Assembly: GCA_910592005.1 (NCBI GenBank)
Contig: CAJVPP010001185.1
Coordinates: 1 to 22,002 of the forward strand
Length of the DNA: 22,002 nt
From: Funneliformis mosseae
Lineage: Eukaryota > Glomeromycota > Glomeromycetes > Glomerales > Glomeraceae
Direction of reading: 5' to 3'
Shown: positions 17,111 through 22,002 of the stretch, piece by piece
How the letters are laid out: the number at the start of each line of letters is the position of its first letter
Position numbering within the stretch: position 1 is the stretch's first letter
Position numbers and translations under genes: made by a program
The notes under the pieces: generated by a model
The model's input: the letters and a program-made list of their open reading frames with translations, nothing else
The model's database searches: none
What the model was told of the DNA's origin: nothing

Positions 17111-18549
17111 CTATGCAGTTATCTCAATTTTATACTGTTCACATTTAATAAGGTAAGATCCAGCTTTATACTTATCTTCTATTTCTTCTTCATCATGACT
17201 TAATTCGCATAATGGACAGATGTAGTCCCCGCATAATGTCTCATCAGTAATCTCATAATAATCAAAATTTTCACTACTGCATTTTATATTTAAATTAGGA
17301 TATTGATCCAATATCTTTTTGCGGAAATAGGTGCAGTCATAAACTTAACTTTCAGGTTGAGAAATAGGTGGTACCACTTTAGTATCAATTTTTTTCAAGA
17401 CAGATTCATTGGAAACTTAAAATTCAGTAGGCGCAACTAAACTAGTGATATGTGATAAGTCAGAATTTTTCTTATCACTTTGTGAACTCAGTTCACGAAG
17501 TTGTAGCTCTATATGAATACTATAATCAAAGAACATATTGTCTATAATATACTAAATGTCTTCATACGTCATTTTTGAGATAGAATCAGTGGAGAAGGAA
17601 TGAATTCGATTTATTTTATCTATACCTATTACATTAAAAAGTGTATAGAGCTTTTTAGCCTGCTCAATTCTTTTCCGTAAAAGTGTATCAGAAGTACCTG
17701 CAGGAAGCTAAGCTTTAACTTTTATATTTAGAATTTTACTGACTATATTAGACTCTGGATCAACATGTTTTTCAGATGCGATCTCACCTCGCTTCTGGAT
17801 AAGAGTTTCTTCAAATTGGCAGTAATAAAAGATAGCTTCTTGGATCGCATGATCAGCAAGGGTTACAGCATCACAAAGTTTTTCATACAAAAAAGAAAGA
17901 GTTAGCATTCTTATTTTTATAATATTAGCGTTTGAATCTGATTCTCTTTAGGAAGATACTGAAGATATCAAATCATCTAGGGTTATTTTAGTGTTTACCT
18001 TCCTTGTCACTTCCTAAATGAATTTTTCCTTTATTTTTTCTGATTTTTCTTATAAAGCATCCTTTTGTTAACTGAACTCTGCTTATCCTTTTCAGAGAAA
18101 ATGGTTTTCACTTTCATAAGCTTCTCCCACCTAATTTCATCATTAACTATTTTCTTATTTACCTCACTCAAGAAAGAGTTCATGACTTTTTCCTCTAATG
18201 ACTTCGAATTGGCAGGTACTATTTCATTTACTACTATGGAGTTAGATATATCAGCAGGTTTTTTAAAAGAGGAATTCTTTCGCGAATACCTAAAATCTTC
18301 TTCTAACTTTGCAACCCTAATCTTAAGCTCAGCATTCTCAGCATCACGTCTGATATTTTTAGCACTATATTTAGTATTCTCAATAGCAGTATCTATTCTA
18401 GCTTTTTCCAATTTCTCAATTCTATTCCTAAGCTCAGCCCTTAGTTTTGTAATCTCATTTTTGGTCTCGTCATACTTGGCCTTAAACTCAGCATTCTCAG
18501 CTATAAGTCTAATGTTTTCTTACCTAAGTAAATTAATCTCAGATGTCAT
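17111..18549 (-). pseudogene. Coiled-coil protein with the RING-protein-type C-terminal domain and a Cys/His tail
   Basis: ATG 18549 begins MTSEINLLR, a stop, then ENIRLIAENAEFKAKYDETK, RAELRNRIEKLEKARIDTAI and NAELKIRVAKLEEDFRYSRK, a heptad-type coiled coil. A Ser/Lys-rich linker ends at a stop at 18031. One frameshift lies between 18031 and 17908. Then come FLYEKLCDAVTLADHAIQEA, IFYYCQFEETLIQKRGEIAS, LPAGTSDTLLRKRIEQAKKL and SFSTDSISKMTYEDI (about 17905-17560), matching the C-terminal domain of the RING protein. In the same frame follow the palindrome at 17478, then LDQYPNLNIKCSSENFDYYE, ICPLCELSHDEEE and YLIKCEQYKIEITA, a C-x2-C-x3-H...C unit like that in the neighbouring pseudogene. It ends at 17111. 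In-frame stops after KVKA and YEDI are TAG, consistent with Gln or Trp changed by G:C to A:T. About 480 codons; function unknown. Confidence 0.7.
17478..17500. repeat. 23-bp palindrome, copy 1, inside a reading frame
   Basis: The arm CTTTGTGAACT is followed after one base by AGTTCACGAAG, its reverse complement with one mismatch. It encodes LRELSSQS within the coiled-coil pseudogene's frame. A second copy is at 18613-18635 (20 of 23 identical). Confidence 0.65.
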
Positions 18550-18612
18550 TTTTGAAAATAATTTTATACACTGTATATTTACATTCAAAATAAAAAAATT
18601 TATGTGATTTCA

Positions 18613-18635
18613 CTTTGTGAACTTAGTTTACAAAG
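18613..18635. repeat. 23-bp palindrome, copy 2, intergenic
   Basis: The arm CTTTGTGAACT is followed after one base by AGTTTACAAAG. It matches copy 1 at 17478-17500 at 20 positions and sits 64 bp upstream of the ATG of the coiled-coil gene. It could be a mobile palindromic element or a binding site. Confidence 0.6.
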
Positions 18636-18703
18636 TTTTGCTAAGAAATTTTAAATTTGTTAAGAAAATTTTATTAAAATAGTTCGTAAAATATAAAAAA
18701 AAT

Positions 18704-18990
18704 CTAGTTATCTCGCATTGGAGTAGAAACTGTAGTACTATCTTTTTTTTGTCTTTCTGATATGAAAATAGATGTGTGATATAATAGGAACAAATTTGTA
18801 ATTAATATGTTTTGTAAAAGTAAAAGGGTTTTCACAAATTTAGTTACAATGTCTATATCTGACAATTGCACAAGAATTTCAGTCGATTGTAAATAAAAAT
18901 ATTTATGAACATTTGCTTTATCTCTAATAAGTACAATCAGTTGCAATATATTCCCAGCTACTTGTACTCCAATTATTCCAATATTTTTTT
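18704..18990 (-). pseudogene. C-terminal fragment of the multi-copy family also seen at 2157-3285
   Basis: Reading down from about 18985: NIGIIGVQVAGNILQLIVLI, RDKANVHKYFYLQSTEILVQ, LSDIDIVTKFVKTLLLLQNI, LITNLFLLYHTSIFISERQK and KDSTTVSTPMRDN, with the stop at 18704-18706. This aligns with the end of the 2157-3285 relic (IAGKKLYLSILIKD, VHRYYHLYESEILVQLLDP, SSTVSSPKRNN). The open part is intact to about 18985. There the AT-rich block begins, and the N-terminal several hundred residues are missing. The 3' flank is also shared. Family function unknown. Confidence 0.6.
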
Positions 18991-20265
18991 AAATAACCAT
19001 TTTTATTTTATTTTTATTTTTAATAATTAATTTTTTAAAATTTGTTTTTTTTTAATATATTACTTTATTTTAATTTTAGGTAGGAAGTTTTTTTTAATCC
19101 TTTTTATTAATTAAATTTTTTTTTTATTTGACCAAAAAGAAAGTTATTTTTTATTTTTTTTATTTTTTTAAAATCATTTTTTTTTGTGGATTTTGAGAAC
19201 TAATTGGTAAGTTAATTTTCTTTTTTTGAAATTAATAAGTTTCTCTGAAAATGTTTTACTAACGTTCTTTTTTTCTTTTAAAACTGACTTTCTTTAAATC
19301 TTGAGAATTAACTTATAAGTTTATTCTTTTCTTCTTTAAATAGATGAATTTTTTTAAGAATATTTTACTAATATTTTTTTCTTTCTTTTTTAAAATTAAC
19401 CTTCTTTGGATCTTAAAAATCAATTGATAAATTGATTTTCTTCTTGAAATGGATAAGCTTCTTTGAGAACATTTACTAACATTCTTTTTATAAGATTAGT
19501 TCTCTTTAAAGTCTTTAAAATCTTTATTGTATTAAAAAAATTTGTTATAAATAAATTTGTTAAAAAAGGATTATTTAATGTTATAAAATTTTTTTGTATA
19601 TTATTATATAGATTTTAACTAGTAAAATTCAATATAATAATGTTTTTTATATAAAAAATTCTGTATTATATTAAAATTTTATTGTATTATAAAATTCATT
19701 ATATTAAATTTATTGTATTAAAAGTTAATTGTATTAATTTTTTTTTATTTAATATTATTACTAAAATAAATTAAACAAAAACATATTATAAAAAAAATAA
19801 TAAAATTATAATTAATTTCATTTTATTAAAACTATTATAATAAAAAAATAGTTATTTAATATTTATAAATAATAATATTATTAATGATATAGTATAAAAT
19901 GCTAAAATTTAATTAAATTAATTTTTGAAAAATCAAGTTATAATAAACTTATTACAAATTGGTAAAAATTTAAAATCTTAAATTAGTTAAATCAATTTAA
20001 AATAATAGTCCATAATTTGTATTACAATATAAATATAGTTTATTTTTATTATAATTTAATGTTTTAGCTAATTAATAATCTCTAAATATTAATTATCACT
20101 TTTAATTATAATGATTCTAGTAAAATGGCAAAACCTTATAATTAATTCTTTGAAATAGTAAAGAAGATAATTATTTTGAATAATAATTAAAATTTTATAA
20201 AATAGCTTTTATTTAATTATTTAACAAGTATAACTTGAAATATTTTTTGTTAAATTCACAACAAC
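18991..20265. other. AT desert: poly-T runs and AT-only repeats
   Basis: Nearly pure A/T for about 1.27 kb with long T and A runs. From 19550 to 19900 the words TGTATTA, TATAAAATT and ATATTAAA recur, pointing to slippage-type expansion. No gene, RNA or transposon terminus is visible. It truncates the family fragment at 18990 and could be a centromere-, origin- or scaffold-attachment-like region, but nothing in the sequence proves that. Confidence 0.6.
19190..19520. repeat. Tandem repeat, about three units of roughly 110 bp
   Basis: Units begin near 19190 (TTTTGAGAACTAATTGG), 19299 (TCTTGAGAATTAACTTA) and 19411 (TCTTAAAAATCAATTGA), with a partial one near 19510 (TCTTTAAAATC). Each continues through TTGAAAT..ATAAG, TTTACTAA(C/T)(A/G)TTCTTTTT and a GACTTTCTTTAAA-type end. 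Divergence between units is substantial. Confidence 0.55.
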
Positions 20266-20520
20266 AATTAAATTGGGCGTTTCCAATTTCCAATTTTAAA
20301 TTGAGGCATTGCCCAAATTTGAAATTTCAAATCGAATTGCCCGAAATTGAAATTATATCCTTAACTTGGAACGCGGGTACCTAAAAAATAGAATTAAATA
20401 GAGGGTCAGGTAGCAAAGGTTTGGGCTAATCAGTTGGTTTCAAGAGGAAAAAAAGAAAGGATGAAGTCGAGAAAGAATAATAAATACTATTTTGTAAGAG
20501 GTATAATAATTTGAATTTTT
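20266..20520. repeat. GCCC-containing direct and inverted repeats at the edge of the AT desert
   Basis: ATTGCCCAAATTTGAAATT (20308-20326) and ATTGCCCGAAATTGAAATT (20336-20354) are direct copies (17 of 19). TTGGGC (20273-20278) can pair with GCCCAA (20311-20316). The stretch then leads into a purine-rich region (AGAGGAAAAAAAGAAAGG near 20442) before the stop of the repeat-rich gene. It is possibly the end of an unrecognised transposon. Confidence 0.4.
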
Positions 20521-20522
20521 TT

Positions 20523-22001
20523 TTAACAAGCAAATCCAAATACGTTTCCACCGACTCGTTTTACTTTCTTTCCTTTAGAACCCACCAAACAACGAAAGCA
20601 ACGAACGCTGGGGGAGTGATTTTTGCATGGTTTGGGGGCTTCCGAATCATCCTCATCCTCATCATCTTGTTTTTTTTGTGACGTTGGATTATCTGCAGTG
20701 GAACTTTTAGAGTCACCAGAAGTAGAATTGGTGGTGGAGTTCCCACCCTCTTCTTGGGATTGCTTTTTTCGTTTGGCAGCTTCTTCAGCTTGACGAACGC
20801 GCATTTTAATGCGTTCGTGAATATCGATATCTTTAGTGGAAAGTTTAGAGTTGGAATCTGATGTTTTATTGGTTTGATTAGAAGTTGAGTTGGAGCTATC
20901 AGGATTAGAATCAGAAGATAATGAGGTACGGAGTGCAGTGAGTAAATGTGGACTCTGGCGAATAGTATTTTCTAATTCTCGCTCAAATGGTGTTTGCTTT
21001 TGTTGTGAGTTTTTAACTCCATTTTCATTGCCAAAAATAGAAGGTAAGGAGGATTCAGTATTTTCGTTACTAATATTGTCAACGCTGCTTGCTTTGTTTG
21101 TGCTGATTGTGTTATTCCCTCTCTTCGTGACGCCACTGCCTGCTTTGTTTGTGCTGATTGCGATATTCCCTCTCTTCGTGACGCCACTGCTTGCTTGCTT
21201 TGTGCTGAACTTGTTATTCGCCCTCTTCGTGACGCCAATGCTTGCTTTGTTTGTGCTGGTTTTGTTATCTCTCTTTGTGGCGCTATTTGCATGCGATCCG
21301 GTATGATTTTGCGGCCCAGCACTCTCGGTAAAATTTTGACTCACTTGTATCTTTTGTGTAGGACTTTGATTGATGCCATATGAGTATGGAGGAATATTGG
21401 AAAAAGAATGTATATTGCTTTGCACATTGCCAGCATTATTGCTCTCAACGCCTTGATTTCCAGTATTTCCTCCGCTGCTATTATTCGAACCACTTCCATT
21501 AGCATCATTTAAATAGTGACCATAATCATCTCCTAAAGTACCTTCATTTTGTGCATTAAATCCGTTTTCATTTCGTGCATCATGATTTTCTTTGTCAATG
21601 AAACCGCCTCTATTTCGTTCATAAAGACTATTATTATCGTATTCATTATAAAAACGACTTCCACTGCCACCTTGGTTTCGTTCATAAAGGCTGTTATTTT
21701 CGTATCCATTGGAATCTCCTCTAAAATAACCTCCGCTACCTCTTTCACCACCTTGATTCCGTCCATAAGGAATGTTATTATCGTACCCATTGGAATCTCC
21801 TCCAAAATTACCTCCACTGCCTCTTTCACCACCTTGATTCCGTCCATAAGGAATGTTATTATCGTACCCATTGGAATCTCCTCCATAATGACCTCCGCTA
21901 CCCCTTTCACCACCTTGATTCCGTTCATAAGGAATGTTATTATCGTACCCATTGGAATCTCCTCCATAATGACCTCCGCTACCCCTTTCACCACCTTGAT
22001 T
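20523..22001 (-). CDS. Repeat-rich Gly/Asn-rich protein of unknown function, 5' end outside the window
   Basis: One uninterrupted frame of 493 codons from the window edge to the stop at 20523. The visible N-terminal part is built from 27-residue repeats (NQGGERGSGGHYGGDSNGYD then NNIPYER; 81 bp each). Then come an Asn/Gly/Ser-rich linker, a second set of 16-17-residue repeats (GVTKRGNIAISTNKAGS, about 21295-21075), a Ser/Asn-rich stretch and a charged helix (DIHERIKMRVRQAEEAAKRK). An acidic run (KKQDDEDEDDSEAPK) precedes a C-terminal Cys/His cluster (KPCKNHSPSVRCFRCLVG... GFAC). The RG-G-rich repeats resemble low-complexity RNA-binding or prion-like tails, and the Cys/His end may bind metal; both are inference. 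The lack of any stop over 1.48 kb in a region where other genes are broken argues that it is expressed. No start is visible. The shorter frame starting at 21425 is only a GTG inside this one. Confidence 0.75.
   Translation of the reverse strand, partial: NQGGERGSGGHYGGDSNGYDNNIPYERNQGGERGSGGHYGGDSNGYDNNIPYGRNQGGERGSGGNFGGDSNGYDNNIPYGRNQGGERGSGGYFRGDSNGYENNSLYERNQGGSGSRFYNEYDNNSLYERNRGGFIDKENHDARNENGFNAQNEGTLGDDYGHYLNDANGSGSNNSSGGNTGNQGVESNNAGNVQSNIHSFSNIPPYSYGINQSPTQKIQVSQNFTESAGPQNHTGSHANSATKRDNKTSTNKASIGVTKRANNKFSTKQASSGVTKRGNIAISTNKAGSGVTKRGNNTISTNKASSVDNISNENTESSLPSIFGNENGVKNSQQKQTPFERELENTIRQSPHLLTALRTSLSSDSNPDSSNSTSNQTNKTSDSNSKLSTKDIDIHERIKMRVRQAEEAAKRKKQSQEEGGNSTTNSTSGDSKSSTADNPTSQKKQDDEDEDDSEAPKPCKNHSPSVRCFRCLVGSKGKKVKRVGGNVFGFAC
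21075..21295 (-). repeat. 51-bp in-frame tandem repeats
   Basis: CTTCGTGACGCC (plus strand) recurs at 21123, 21174 and 21225, with a variant 48 bp further at 21273. Each unit encodes 17 residues (GVTKRxNxxxSTNKASS), the last variant 16. All keep the frame of the surrounding gene. Confidence 0.8.
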
Positions 22002-22002
22002 C
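21661..22002 (-). repeat. 81-bp in-frame tandem repeats running off the window
   Basis: The word CCTTG(A/G)TTTC or CCTTGATTCC (plus strand) recurs at 21670, 21751, 21832, 21913 and 21994, exactly 81 bp apart. Each unit encodes 27 residues, NQGGERGSGG(H/N/Y)(Y/F), GGDSNGYDNN, (I/S)(P/L)Y(E/G)R. The rightmost copies are nearly identical, so the array is recent and probably length-variable. Confidence 0.85.

Noticed and set aside
18065..18607. Plus-strand open frame of 180 codons
   Set aside because: It is the antisense shadow of the Lys/Glu-rich coiled coil on the minus strand, which reads as Leu/Phe/Ser.
20890..21425. Further frames over the repeat gene, plus and minus strand, including a start at 21425
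   Set aside because: They are shadows created by the in-frame tandem repeats. The 21425 start is an internal GTG of the longer frame that continues to the window edge.
21533..21994. Minus-strand frame rich in EVIMEEIPMGT repeats
   Set aside because: This is the shifted frame of the 81-bp repeats. The other frame continues without stop into the well-composed C-terminal part.
1..22002. tRNA, rRNA or CRISPR features
   Set aside because: No cloverleaf-type A/B boxes, rRNA-like blocks or spaced identical repeats were seen on reading both strands; a covariance-model scan would be needed to exclude small RNAs.

Overview
This is about 22 kb of very AT-rich eukaryotic nuclear DNA. Genes carry short spliceosomal introns (62-88 nt, GT...AG, one with a TACTAAAC-type branch site). 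There is a pogo element and there are Tc1/mariner elements, and many broken copies of multi-copy families. From memory, several reading frames (Zn-ribbon plus nuclease-like, P-loop ATPase, coiled-coil and RING families, a TA-inserting pogo) look like lineage-expanded families of arbuscular mycorrhizal fungi (Glomeromycotina, Rhizophagus-like). That assignment is inference; no search was run. I see no rRNA, tRNA or CRISPR.

Layout. 1-3300 is a graveyard: a Tc1/mariner end at the left edge, Zn-ribbon/endonuclease-like relics on both strands, a P-loop ATPase relic whose Walker A glycine is lost, and a degraded multi-copy family gene (2157-3285, minus). 3690-4305 is an AACTC/GAGTT-rich repeat holding an array of small hairpins. 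4740-5235 is an IQ-motif-like relic. 5391-5947 is an internally deleted Tc1/mariner. 5998-10080 holds minus-strand reading-frame relics interrupted by a 176-bp MITE (6485-6660) and a near full-length 2,580-bp pogo element (6914-9493). The pogo transposase has two introns, several stop codons and a PCNA-binding-type C-terminus. 10261-12653 is a long plus-strand pseudogene ending in a RING-like finger.

12833-16355 is the best-preserved genic stretch. It has a small glycine-zipper protein, a RING-H2 protein with a SUMO-interaction-like motif and a lineage-type C-terminal domain (one frameshift inside the RING), and a three-exon membrane protein. 16486-18990 holds three more minus-strand pseudogenes. 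One is a coiled-coil protein carrying the same C-terminal domain as the RING protein, followed by a Cys/His domain that recurs in its neighbour. 18990-20260 is an extreme AT desert with a tandem repeat of about 110 bp. 20523-22001 is an intact, repeat-rich, Gly/Asn-rich open frame that runs off the right edge.

The genes do not form a pathway. The common thread is repeated duplication, transposon insertion and decay. The stop codons I could compare with a remembered family residue are explained by G:C to A:T changes.
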